Below are positions 26,142 to 33,679 of a stretch of 64,000 nucleotides of DNA, one piece after another. Under the pieces are notes generated by a model. That model searched no databases, had not been told where the DNA came from, and was given only the letters and a program-made list of their open reading frames with translations. The translations under genes were made by a program, and so were the position numbers. Source of the DNA: Ramlibacter sp. (GTDB lineage Bacteria > Pseudomonadota > Gammaproteobacteria > Burkholderiales > Burkholderiaceae_C); assembly GCA_019635435.1 (NCBI GenBank), contig JAHBZM010000001.1, positions 3,720,001 through 3,784,000 of the forward strand. The letters run 5' to 3'. Positions within the stretch are counted from its first letter, which is position 1, and every line of letters starts with the position of its first letter.

Positions 26142-26326
26142 GAACCGCTCTTCATCTTCAGGACGCCGACACGTTCTACGAGCAGTTGCTGGACGCCCAT
26201 GAAGGCCTGACGCGTGAGCAGTCCGAGTTGCTCAATGCGCGGCTGATCCTGTTGCTGGCCAACCAGGTAGGCGATGCGCGGGTGCTGTCTGACTGCATTG
26301 CGGCAGCGAAGTCCGGGGCGGCTTAG
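26138..26326 (+). CDS. DUF2783 small protein
   Basis: A 62-residue protein (MRTALHLQDADTFYEQLLDA, then HEGLTREQSELLNARLILLL). The pattern HEGLxxxxSxxLNARLxLLLANxxGD marks DUF2783, a small helical family found beside FAD monooxygenases. Function is unknown; a role as subunit or stabiliser of the hydroxylase is likely from linkage. The start at 26138 overlaps the monooxygenase stop; a start at 26114 would lie further inside the upstream gene and is rejected. Confidence 0.8.
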   Translation: MRTALHLQDADTFYEQLLDAHEGLTREQSELLNARLILLLANQVGDARVLSDCIAAAKSGAA

Positions 26327-26367
26327 TCTCGGCTCTGTTGGCGGCGACCGCCATTGGTCTCCGGTCC

Positions 26368-26477
26368 GCGGTTTGGCGGCGACGGGTACCCGTCTCCGCT
26401 CGTGTCCCCCGGTCCGTGCTGCGCACGGCCCTCCTCCTTGACCTCGCTGCGGCGGGTACCCATCACCGCCAAACCGC
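26368..26477 (+). repeat. Hairpin-ended ~110-bp repeat element, copy A
   Basis: The ends are inverted repeats: 26368-26391 and 26454-26477 match in 22 of 24 positions (outer part GCGGTTTGGCGG, inner part GGGTACCC). The interior contains GTGTCCCCCGG, CTGCGC and CCTCCTCCTTGA then TCGCTGCG. The same interior, reversed, is found in copy B at 26530-26633. It occupies the gap between the DUF2783 gene and the metallo-hydrolase gene. Confidence 0.7.
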
Positions 26478-26529
26478 TGCGCGTGGAGCGCGGACGCGTT
26501 GAAGATGTCGCACTCCAAAATGGTCAGCA

Positions 26530-26633
26530 GGATCAGGCGGGTTGGGCGCTCTGCGCAGCGACATCAAGGAGGAGGGTCGGCGCAGCCGGCCCGGGGGACA
26601 GTCGCGGAGCAGAGTGCCCGGCCCACCTGATCC
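26530..26633 (-). repeat. Hairpin-ended ~105-bp repeat element, copy B (inverted relative to A)
   Basis: The ends GGATCAGGCGGGTTGGGC (26530-26547) and 26616-26633 are inverted repeats matching in 15 of 18 positions. The interior read on the minus strand gives CTGTCCCCCGG, GGCTGCGC and CCCTCCTCCTTGATGTCGCT, matching copy A. The arms differ from those of copy A while the core is shared. Confidence 0.7.
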
Positions 26634-26739
26634 CGAAGCCATGCCAGCATCGCAAGGTCTCATGGCCCCAAGAAGCAACTTTTCAGGAATGGGTTTAGAG
26701 TGCGGCTTCTTCCGGACCCGACACCTTCAAGGAGATGCC

Positions 26740-27714
26740 ATGAAAGTTTCAAGACTGCTTCGCGCCACCACGCTGGCCCTGCTGACCAGCGGCGCCGCCG
26801 GCCTGATGTTCAGCCCCGCCGCCCAGGCCGCCGCGCCCATGGCCAAGACCTCGGCGCCCGGCTTTTACCGCGTCATGCTCGGGGAATTTGAAGTCACGGC
26901 CCTGTCGGACGGCACCGTTGCCCTGCCGGTGGACAAGCTGCTCACGCGCACCACCCCGGCCAAGGTCGAAAAGGCCCTGGCGCGCTCCTACCTCAAGACG
27001 CCGCTGGAGACCTCGGTCAATGGCTACCTGGTCAACACCGGCGCCAAGCTGGTGCTGATCGACACCGGCGCGGCCGGCCTGTTCGGTCCGACGCTGGGCA
27101 AGCTGCTGGCCAACCTCAAGGCCTCGGGCTACCAGCCCGAGCAGGTGGACGAGGTCTACATCACCCACATGCACCCCGACCATGTGGGCGGCCTCATGGC
27201 GGGCGACAAGCCGGCCTTCCCCAACGCCGTGGTGCGCGCCGACAAGCACGACGCCGACTTCTGGCTCAGCCAGGAGAACATGGACAAGGCACCCAAGGAA
27301 GCCAAGGGCTTCTTCCAGGGCGCCATGGCCTCGCTCAACCCCTATGTGCAGGCCGGCAAGTTCAAGCCTTTCGAGGGCAACACCGAACTCGTGCCCGGCA
27401 TCCGGTCCATCGCAACGCCGGGCCACACGGCCGGCCACAGCGTGTACATGGTCGAAAGCCAGGGCCAGAAGCTGGTGCTCTGGGGCGACCTGATGCATGT
27501 GGCGGCCGTGCAGTTCGAGCACCCCTCGGTCACCATCCAGTTCGACACCGACTCCAGGCAGGCCGCCAAACAGCGCGCCAAGGCCTACGCCGAAGCTGCC
27601 AAGCACGGCTACCTCGTGGCGGGCGCCCACCTGTCGTTCCCGGGCCTGGGCCATGTGCGCAAGCAGGGCAGCGGCTACCGCTGGCTGCCCGTGAACTACG
27701 CGCCGCTGCCCTGA
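26740..27714 (+). CDS. Exported MBL-fold metallo-hydrolase
   Basis: A 324-residue protein with a long signal peptide (MKVSRLLRATTLALLTSGAA, ending near AQAAAP). The metal site HxHxDH is in ITHMHPDHVGGLMAG, the next His in TPGHTAGHSVYMVE, then an Asp in LWGDLMHV and a final His in VAGAHLSFPGLGHV. AAGGAG five bases before the ATG fixes the start. The family includes lactonases, phosphodiesterases and PqsE/AHL-lactonase-like enzymes; the substrate is not known. It is separated from the aromatic operon by about 410 bases of repeats, so it is probably its own unit. Confidence 0.87.
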   Translation: MKVSRLLRATTLALLTSGAAGLMFSPAAQAAAPMAKTSAPGFYRVMLGEFEVTALSDGTVALPVDKLLTRTTPAKVEKALARSYLKTPLETSVNGYLVNTGAKLVLIDTGAAGLFGPTLGKLLANLKASGYQPEQVDEVYITHMHPDHVGGLMAGDKPAFPNAVVRADKHDADFWLSQENMDKAPKEAKGFFQGAMASLNPYVQAGKFKPFEGNTELVPGIRSIATPGHTAGHSVYMVESQGQKLVLWGDLMHVAAVQFEHPSVTIQFDTDSRQAAKQRAKAYAEAAKHGYLVAGAHLSFPGLGHVRKQGSGYRWLPVNYAPLP

Positions 27715-27750
27715 GCGGCCAGGCGCACGCGCCGCCAGGCTGGCGTCGAA

Positions 27751-27756
27751 TAAAAT
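27751..27756 (+). promoter_or_regulatory. Probable -10 box for valS
   Basis: TAAAAT in the context GAATAAAATCGGC, 65 bases before the valS ATG. No good -35 is 16-18 bases upstream (only CGCGCC-like sequence). It would give a leader containing the hairpin at 27780. Confidence 0.4.
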
Positions 27757-27779
27757 CGGCCCAGCACACCTGACGACCA

Positions 27780-27806
27780 AACGGCATCCTGCGGGGTGCC
27801 GTTTTT
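27780..27806 (+). terminator. Intrinsic terminator-like hairpin just before valS
   Basis: ACGGCATCC pairs with GGGTGCCGT (9 bp with one G-T pair) around a TGCG loop and is followed by TTTTT. It ends 15 bases before the valS start. It can end the transcript of the metallo-hydrolase gene; because a -10 box lies in front of it, it may also act as an attenuator in the valS leader. Confidence 0.65.
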
Positions 27807-27821
27807 CATCCCGATACCCAC

Positions 27822-30770
27822 ATGACCGCACCCACGCCCCAGCAGCCCGGCCTTGAAAGCCTGTCCAAATCGTTCGAGCCCGCCGCCATCGAGGCGCACT
27901 GGGGCCCCGAATGGGAAAAGCGCGGCTATGCGGCCGCTGGCCACCGCGGCACGGGCCAGGCCAAGGCGGGAGAACCCGCGTTCTCGATCCAGCTGCCGCC
28001 GCCCAATGTGACGGGCACGCTGCACATGGGCCATGCGTTCAACCAGACCATCATGGACAGCCTGACGCGCTACCACCGCATGCGCGGCCACAACACCCTG
28101 TGGGTGCCCGGCACCGACCACGCGGGCATCGCCACCCAGATCGTGGTGGAGCGCCAGCTGCAGGACCAGGGCCAGAACCGGCACGACCTGGGCCGCAAGA
28201 ACTTTGTGGCGCGCGTGTGGGAATGGAAGGAGAAGTCGGGCAACACCATCACCACGCAGATGCGCCGCATGGGCGACAGCGTGGACTGGGGCCACGAGTA
28301 CTTCACCATGGACGAGAAGCTGTCCGCCGTGGTGACCGAAACCTTTGTGCGGCTGTACGAGCAGGGCCTGATCTACCGCGGCAAGCGTCTGGTCAACTGG
28401 GACCCGAAGCTGCAGTCCGCCGTGTCGGACCTCGAGGTGGAGAGCGAAGAGAAAGACGGCTCGCTCTGGCACATCGCTTACCCCTTGACCGATGGCAGCG
28501 GCAGCCTCACCGTGGCCACCACCCGGCCCGAGACCATGCTGGGCGACGTGGCGCTGATGGTCCACCCCGAGGACGAGCGCTACACCCACCTGATCGGCAA
28601 GACCGTGACCCTGCCGCTGGTGGGCCGCGAGATTCCGGTGATTGCCGACGAGTATGTGGACAAGGCCTTTGGCACCGGCGTGGTCAAGGTCACGCCCGCG
28701 CACGACCCCAATGACTACGCGGTGGGCCAGCGCCACCAGCTGCCGATGATCGTGGTGCTGACGCTGCAGGCCGCCATCAACGACAACGCGCCCGAAAAAT
28801 ACCGGGGCATGGACCGCTTCGTGGCGCGCAAGGCCATCGTGGCGGATCTGGAAGCTTCGGGCGCGCTGGTCGAAACCAAAAAGCACAAGCTCATGGTGCC
28901 CATCTGCACCCGCACCGGCCAGGTGGTCGAGCCCATGTTGACCGACCAGTGGTTTGTGGCCATGAGCAAGGTGAGCGAGCAGGACCCAACCGGCAAAAGC
29001 ATTGCGCAAAAGGCCATTGACGCGGTGGCCAGCGGCGAGGTGACCTTTGTGCCCGAGAACTGGGTCAACACCTACAACCAGTGGATGAACAACATCCAGG
29101 ACTGGTGCATCTCGCGCCAGTTGTGGTGGGGCCACCAGATCCCGGCCTGGTACGACGAAGACGGCCACGTGATCGTTGCCCGCAACGAAGCCGAAGCCCA
29201 GGCCAGGGCACCCGGCAAAACCTTGCGCCGCGACGAAGACGTGCTGGACACCTGGTACTCGTCGGCCCTGGTGCCGTTCAGCACCATGGGTTGGCCGGGT
29301 GCTGTGGGTGCAGAAAATTCCGTTCGCCCTGAGCCTGTCGAAGGGCTTCGACAAGCTCAGCCCGAACGGGGAGACACGGGGTTGACGGACTATGACCTTT
29401 ACCTGCCCTCATCGGTGCTGGTCACGGGCTACGACATCATCTTCTTCTGGGTGGCCCGGATGATCATGATGACCACGCACTTCACGGGCCGCGTGCCGTT
29501 CAGGCATGTGTACATCCACGGCCTGGTGCGCGACGCGCAGGGCAAGAAGATGAGCAAGAGCGAAGGCAATGTGCTCGACCCGGTGGACCTGATCGACGGC
29601 ATTGCGCTGGACCCGCTGCTGGAAAAACGCACCACCGGCCTGCGCAAGCCCGAGACCGCGCCGCAGGTGCGCAAGAACACGCAAAAGGAATTCCCCGAAG
29701 GCATCCCGGCCTATGGCGCCGATGCGCTGCGGTTCACCTTTGCGGCGCTGGCCTCGCTGGGCCGCAGCATCAACTTCGACAGCAAGCGCTGCGAGGGCTA
29801 CCGCAACTTCTGCAACAAGCTGTGGAACGCCACGCGCTTTGTGCTGATGAACTGCGAGGGCCAGGACTGCGGGCTGGCGGAGCACACCAAGGCGCAGTGC
29901 CAGCCGGGCGGCGAGTTCCACGGCTACATGCAGTTCAGCCAGGCCGACCGCTGGATCTCGTCCGTGCTGCAGAAGGTGGAGGCCGAGGTGGCCAGGGGCT
30001 TTGCCGAGTACCGCCTGGACAACGTGGCCAACGCCATTTACGACTTCGTCTGGAACGAGTTCTGCGACTGGTACCTGGAAATTGCCAAGGTGCAGATCCA
30101 GACCGGCACTGAAAGCCAGCAGCGCGCCACGCGCCGCACGCTGATCCGCACGCTGGAAGCCATCCTGCGGCTGGCGCACCCCATCATCCCGTTCATCACC
30201 GAAGAACTCTGGCAGAAGGTGTCGGTGGTGGCCGGCCTGCCGGGCGCATCGGTCAGCATCGCGCGCTACCCCGAGGCACAGCCGCAGAAGATCGACGAAG
30301 CGGCCATCGCCCACGTGGCCAGGCTCAAGTCGCTGGTGGACGCCTGCCGCAACCTGCGCGGCGAGATGAACGTGTCACCGGCCACCCGCCTGCCGCTGTA
30401 TGTGGTGGGCGACGCCGGTTTCATGCGCGCTGCCGCCCCCGTGCTGCAGGCGCTGGCCAAGCTCAATGAGGTGAAGGTGTTTGACGACGAGGCCGCCTGG
30501 GCCACGGCGGCGCAGGCCTCGCCGGTTGCCGTGGTGGGCGAAGCCCGGCTGTGCCTGCACATGGAGATCGACGTGGCGGCCGAGAAGGCCCGCCTGGGCA
30601 AGGAAGCCGACCGGCTGGAAGGCGAGATCGCCAAGGCCCACAACAAGCTCGGCAACGAAGCCTTCGTGGCCAAGGCACCACCCGCGGTGATCGAGCAGGA
30701 GCGCAAACGCGTGGCGGACTTCACGGCCACCCTGGCCAAACTGCGTGAGCAACTGAAGCGACTCGGTTGA
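27822..30770 (+). CDS. valS: ValS, valyl-tRNA synthetase
   Basis: A 982-residue class Ia synthetase that charges tRNA-Val. The HIGH motif is HMGH at residues 68-71 (PPPNVTGTLHMGHAF) and KMSKS is at 576-580 (GKKMSKSEGN). The editing domain (GTGVVKVTPAHDPNDYAVG) and a C-terminal coiled-coil arm (DVAAEKARLGKEADRLEGEI) are present. Residues about 500-517 (SVRPEPVEGLRQAQPERG) are the translation of a palindromic repeat inserted in frame between GWPGAVGAEN and the conserved YDLYLPSSVLVTGYD; this partly explains why it is longer than the E. coli enzyme (951). All catalytic motifs are intact. Confidence 0.97.
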   Translation: MTAPTPQQPGLESLSKSFEPAAIEAHWGPEWEKRGYAAAGHRGTGQAKAGEPAFSIQLPPPNVTGTLHMGHAFNQTIMDSLTRYHRMRGHNTLWVPGTDHAGIATQIVVERQLQDQGQNRHDLGRKNFVARVWEWKEKSGNTITTQMRRMGDSVDWGHEYFTMDEKLSAVVTETFVRLYEQGLIYRGKRLVNWDPKLQSAVSDLEVESEEKDGSLWHIAYPLTDGSGSLTVATTRPETMLGDVALMVHPEDERYTHLIGKTVTLPLVGREIPVIADEYVDKAFGTGVVKVTPAHDPNDYAVGQRHQLPMIVVLTLQAAINDNAPEKYRGMDRFVARKAIVADLEASGALVETKKHKLMVPICTRTGQVVEPMLTDQWFVAMSKVSEQDPTGKSIAQKAIDAVASGEVTFVPENWVNTYNQWMNNIQDWCISRQLWWGHQIPAWYDEDGHVIVARNEAEAQARAPGKTLRRDEDVLDTWYSSALVPFSTMGWPGAVGAENSVRPEPVEGLRQAQPERGDTGLTDYDLYLPSSVLVTGYDIIFFWVARMIMMTTHFTGRVPFRHVYIHGLVRDAQGKKMSKSEGNVLDPVDLIDGIALDPLLEKRTTGLRKPETAPQVRKNTQKEFPEGIPAYGADALRFTFAALASLGRSINFDSKRCEGYRNFCNKLWNATRFVLMNCEGQDCGLAEHTKAQCQPGGEFHGYMQFSQADRWISSVLQKVEAEVARGFAEYRLDNVANAIYDFVWNEFCDWYLEIAKVQIQTGTESQQRATRRTLIRTLEAILRLAHPIIPFITEELWQKVSVVAGLPGASVSIARYPEAQPQKIDEAAIAHVARLKSLVDACRNLRGEMNVSPATRLPLYVVGDAGFMRAAAPVLQALAKLNEVKVFDDEAAWATAAQASPVAVVGEARLCLHMEIDVAAEKARLGKEADRLEGEIAKAHNKLGNEAFVAKAPPAVIEQERKRVADFTATLAKLREQLKRLG
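29320..29369. repeat. REP-like palindrome inserted in frame inside valS
   Basis: The 24-base arms 29320-29343 and 29346-29369 are reverse complements in 21 of 24 positions around GG (outer CCGTTCG, inner CTGTCGAAG / CTTCGACAAG). In frame it reads SVRPEPVEG...LRQAQPERG. The same palindrome type is widespread in several proteobacterial genomes, mostly between genes (recalled, not searched). Confidence 0.85.
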
Positions 30771-30789
30771 GCTGGCGCCAGACACCCGG

Positions 30790-30848
30790 TTGCTACGAGT
30801 TTGATAGCGCGTAGTGGCCGCCCGGCCTGGACTCCAGGCCTGTTTGGC
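30790..30848 (-). repeat. ~60-bp dispersed 3'-end repeat, copy 3
   Basis: In reverse orientation it matches copy 2: GCCAAACAGGCCTGGAGTCC, then GGCGGCCACT, CGCTATCAAACTCGTAGCAA. The centre GGCCTGGA-G-TCCAGGCC is a perfect 8-bp hairpin. Its first base on the minus strand is shared with the stop codon of the dehydrogenase-like gene; the other end lies 20 bases past the valS stop. Confidence 0.78.
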
Positions 30849-31852
30849 TAGCGAATGATGAATTCGGGCTCGATCGGCGCGGGTGCGGAGTCCAGTGCCA
30901 TGGGTGCGCTGGTCAGGGAGTCGAGCCCGCTGCCCCGCACCGTGGTCAGGGCTTCATGGATGCGGTGCGCCACATACCAGCTGGCACGCAGGCGTGACTC
31001 GCGGGTGTGGGAGCCGATGCGCGGGGTGAGGAACAGGTTGTCCAGCTCATGCAGCGGGGTGCCGCGCGAGGCAAAGCCCGACTCGGCCCCATCGAGCACG
31101 CAGGCCTCGATCCGGCCATCGGTCAGCGCATTGGCCAGTGCGGTTTCGTCAAACAGCGCGGTGCGGCTGGTGCCCACCCACAGCTGCCCCGGCTTGCAGT
31201 GGGCCAGCACCTTGTCATTGATGAAGCCCTTGTAGCGCGACGCGTACATCACCTGCACGGCCATGGCATCGGCCTGCGCCATGAGGTCGGACAGGCTCAC
31301 CGGCTTGACCTGCAGGCGCTGCCAGATCGGTGCCGTGTGGTGCACCGCGGGGTCGTAGCCGATCAGCTTGGCGCCCAGCGAGTGCAGCATCATCGCCAGC
31401 GCGTGGGCGGTGGAAGACAGACCAAAGATGCCGACCACACTGCCGTTGAGCTCGCGCCCCAGGCGGATGTCGGCATGGCGGTCGCCAATGAGCGCCGAAC
31501 CAATCCCGCGCCGGTACAGCAGCAGCAGGCTGGCCAGCAGGTACTCGGCATTGGAGCGGACATTGGCCGTGGTGGCCTGGATGACCTTGACGCCGCGGTC
31601 GCGGCAGGCCTCGAGGTCGGTGTTGTCGGTGCTCACGTGCATGCGCGCGATGGCGCGCAGGCGCGGCGCGAAATCCAGGAACTCCTTGGTTACCACCACC
31701 TTGCGCGGCAGGACCAGCGCCTCGGCACGGTAAGCCATCTTGCGCAGCGTCGAAGGGTCGGTGGCCAACTCGGGACGGTACTCGACGGCGTGGCGGGACT
31801 CCAGCCACGCCAGCGCTTCGGGTACCAGTCGCTCAAGAAGTAAGATGTCCAC
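30848..31852 (-). CDS. D-2-hydroxyacid dehydrogenase-like protein with altered active site
   Basis: A 334-residue protein with the SerA/formate-dehydrogenase-like fold, GTG start at 31852. The catalytic Arg (R230 in VGTSRTALFDE) and Glu (E257 in VLDGAES) positions are recognisable, but the expected TPHIG is TPRIGSH (R278, with a His four residues on), and the NAD-binding GxGxxG is GLSSTA (from residue 144). Loss of the catalytic His and two glycines suggests weak or no NAD-dependent dehydrogenase activity. It is divergent from galU and convergent with valS. It may be a regulator, a binding protein or an enzyme with a shifted site; there is no sign of decay in the frame. Confidence 0.75.
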   Translation of the reverse strand: MDILLLERLVPEALAWLESRHAVEYRPELATDPSTLRKMAYRAEALVLPRKVVVTKEFLDFAPRLRAIARMHVSTDNTDLEACRDRGVKVIQATTANVRSNAEYLLASLLLLYRRGIGSALIGDRHADIRLGRELNGSVVGIFGLSSTAHALAMMLHSLGAKLIGYDPAVHHTAPIWQRLQVKPVSLSDLMAQADAMAVQVMYASRYKGFINDKVLAHCKPGQLWVGTSRTALFDETALANALTDGRIEACVLDGAESGFASRGTPLHELDNLFLTPRIGSHTRESRLRASWYVAHRIHEALTTVRGSGLDSLTSAPMALDSAPAPIEPEFIIR

Positions 31853-31963
31853 CCTGTTCGGTCCCTTTTTCCATTCGGCCCTTGGTGTTGTCAGAAGCTG
31901 AAGTGTTTGCTTACTGATTGTTTCAATAAGGCCACACTTTAGCGAGAATCCCCAACCCCGTCC

Positions 31964-32857
31964 ATGAACAAAATCACAAGAATCAACAAGGCTGTCTTCC
32001 CTGTGGCAGGGCTCGGAACCCGCTTTTTGCCGGCCACCAAAGCCCAGCCGAAAGAAATGTTACCAATCGTAGATCGGCCCTTGATTCAGTATGCGGTGGA
32101 AGAGGCGTATGCCGCCGGAATTCGCCACATGATCTTTGTGACGGGCCGCAATAAGCGTGCCATTGAGGACCATTTCGACACCGCCTACGAGCTCGAGACC
32201 GAGCTCGAAGCGAGCCAGAAGCACGAACTGCTGAACCTTGTGCAGACGCTTTCCCCCGATGACATGGTCTGTTCCTATGTACGGCAACCGCGTTCGCTGG
32301 GCCTGGGTCATGCGGTGCTGTGCGCAGAGCATCTCGTGGGCAACAGCCCTTTTGCCGTGCTGCTGGCCGATGACCTGATGACCGGTGTGGAGGATGGCCC
32401 CGGCGTTCTGACACAAATGGTCACAGCCTTCGCACAACTGGGGACATCTTTGTTAGCTGTGCAGGAAGTGCCCGCGGACCAGGTGCGCCGTTACGGCATC
32501 GTGGCCGGCGAGCAGGTGGCCCCCAACCTCATCAAGGTGAGCCAGATGGTGGAGAAGCCGGCACCGGAGGCCGCGCCCTCGCGCATGGGCGTGGCGGGCC
32601 GCTACGTCCTCACACCGGGGGTGTTTGACCTGATCCGTGACCAGCCGCGCGGCGCAGGCGGCGAAATCCAACTGACCGACGGGATTGCCGGACTCATGGC
32701 AACCGAAGGCGTGCACGCCCTGCTCTACGAGGGCAAGCGCTACGACTGCGGCAGCAAGGAGGGGTTTCTGGAAGCCACGGTGGAATTCGCGCTCAAGCAT
32801 CCCGAGGTGGGCGAGCACTTCAGGGCTTACCTCAACGCCCTGCCCTTTCCCAAGTAA
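31964..32857 (+). CDS. galU: GalU, UTP-glucose-1-phosphate uridylyltransferase
   Basis: A 297-residue nucleotidyltransferase making UDP-glucose for polysaccharide synthesis. The N-terminal AVFPVAGLGTRFLPATKAQP with KEMLPIVDRPLIQYAVEEA is diagnostic; VEKPAPEAAPSRMGVAGRYV and YDCGSKEGFLEATVEF are further GalU blocks. The divergent promoter region (31853-31963) is AT-richer than its surroundings. It is a plausible supplier for galE and the polysaccharide locus that starts 2 kb away. A GGCGCT-TC-AGCGCC hairpin follows the gene, overlapping the end of the next, convergent gene. Confidence 0.96.
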   Translation: MNKITRINKAVFPVAGLGTRFLPATKAQPKEMLPIVDRPLIQYAVEEAYAAGIRHMIFVTGRNKRAIEDHFDTAYELETELEASQKHELLNLVQTLSPDDMVCSYVRQPRSLGLGHAVLCAEHLVGNSPFAVLLADDLMTGVEDGPGVLTQMVTAFAQLGTSLLAVQEVPADQVRRYGIVAGEQVAPNLIKVSQMVEKPAPEAAPSRMGVAGRYVLTPGVFDLIRDQPRGAGGEIQLTDGIAGLMATEGVHALLYEGKRYDCGSKEGFLEATVEFALKHPEVGEHFRAYLNALPFPK

Positions 32858-32890
32858 CCCAAGTAACCGGGGCCGCGCCGCCGAGGCGCT

Positions 32891-33118
32891 TCAGCGCCGG
32901 CGCAGCACGTGGATGAAGTCGGCGCCCGCGTTCTGCTGCTCCACCAGCTCATTGCCGGTCTGCTTGGCAAAGGCCTGGAAATCGCGCACCGAGCCCGCAT
33001 CGGTGGCCACCACCCGCAGCAACTGGCCCGTGCTCATGTCGGTCAGCGCCTTCTTGGCCTTGAGGATGGGCAACGGGCAGTTCAGGCCACGGGTATCGAG
33101 TTCTTTGTCGATGTTCAT
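32891..33118 (-). CDS. TusA-family sulfur-carrier protein
   Basis: A 75-residue protein starting MNIDKELDTRGLNCPLPILK. The CPxP motif (NCPLPIL, Cys14) holds the persulfide in TusA/SirA/YedF proteins that relay sulfur. It ends in LRRR. It lies downstream of cysM and a NUDIX gene on the same strand with about 30 bases of spacing, so it may be a member of that unit. TusA proper, in tRNA thiolation, or another sulfur-transfer role cannot be told apart here. Confidence 0.88.
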   Translation of the reverse strand: MNIDKELDTRGLNCPLPILKAKKALTDMSTGQLLRVVATDAGSVRDFQAFAKQTGNELVEQQNAGADFIHVLRRR

Positions 33119-33148
33119 CGGAAGTCCTTGGGATTGCCCTGATTTTAA

Positions 33149-33679
33149 TCAGCCCCGCTTGGGGAACTCGACAAACTCGGGCGAATACCCCCTGGAGCGC
33201 AGCCAGTCGGCCAGCGCATAGCCCGTGCCCGCAGGCCAGCACTTGACGGCGTCATAGTCGTACAGCTTGTACTCAACCAGTTCTGGCGAGAGGTTGACCT
33301 CGCCGTCCGCCACGGCGTGGTAGGCAATGATGACCTGGTTCATGCGCTGGAAATCGTAAACGCCGATCAGGTTGAGCTCACTCGCGTCCAGGTTGGTTTC
33401 TTCCTTGATCTCGCGGGCAATGCCCTCTTGCGGTGTCTCGCCCGCTTCCATGAAACCCGTGATCAGCGCGAACATGCGCCCCGGCCAGGCCGCATTGCGC
33501 GCCAGCAAAATCTGGTCGCGGTACTGCACCACCGCTGCCAGCACGGGCGTGGGATTGTTCCAGTGGGTCCAGCCACAGGCCGGGCAGCGCAGGCGCTGCT
33601 TTTCGCCGCCATCTTCCATCTGGGCCAGCAGTTGCAGCGGCGTGGCGCAACTGGGGCAGAACTGGTAGGCGGCGCTCAC
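33149..33679 (-). CDS. NUDIX hydrolase with N-terminal zinc ribbon
   Basis: A 176-residue protein, GTG start at 33679 overlapping the cysM stop (GTGA). The zinc ribbon is CPSCATPL with a later CPACGW (four Cys), as in NudC-type NADH pyrophosphatases and related hydrolases. The NUDIX box is GFMEAGETPQEGIAREIKEE (G-x5-E-x7-REUxEE). It hydrolyses nucleoside diphosphate derivatives; the exact substrate (NADH or other) is not known. It is shorter than E. coli NudC and lacks that protein's N-terminal domain. Confidence 0.88.
   Translation of the reverse strand: MSAAYQFCPSCATPLQLLAQMEDGGEKQRLRCPACGWTHWNNPTPVLAAVVQYRDQILLARNAAWPGRMFALITGFMEAGETPQEGIAREIKEETNLDASELNLIGVYDFQRMNQVIIAYHAVADGEVNLSPELVEYKLYDYDAVKCWPAGTGYALADWLRSRGYSPEFVEFPKRG

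Noticed and set aside
29320..29369. Frameshift or assembly error in valS
   Set aside because: The frame continues normally on both sides and the palindrome is a known kind of repeat; insertion explains the extra residues.
31853..31963. Clear promoters for galU and the divergent dehydrogenase
   Set aside because: The region is AT-richer, but no -35/-10 pair with proper spacing could be supported on either strand.
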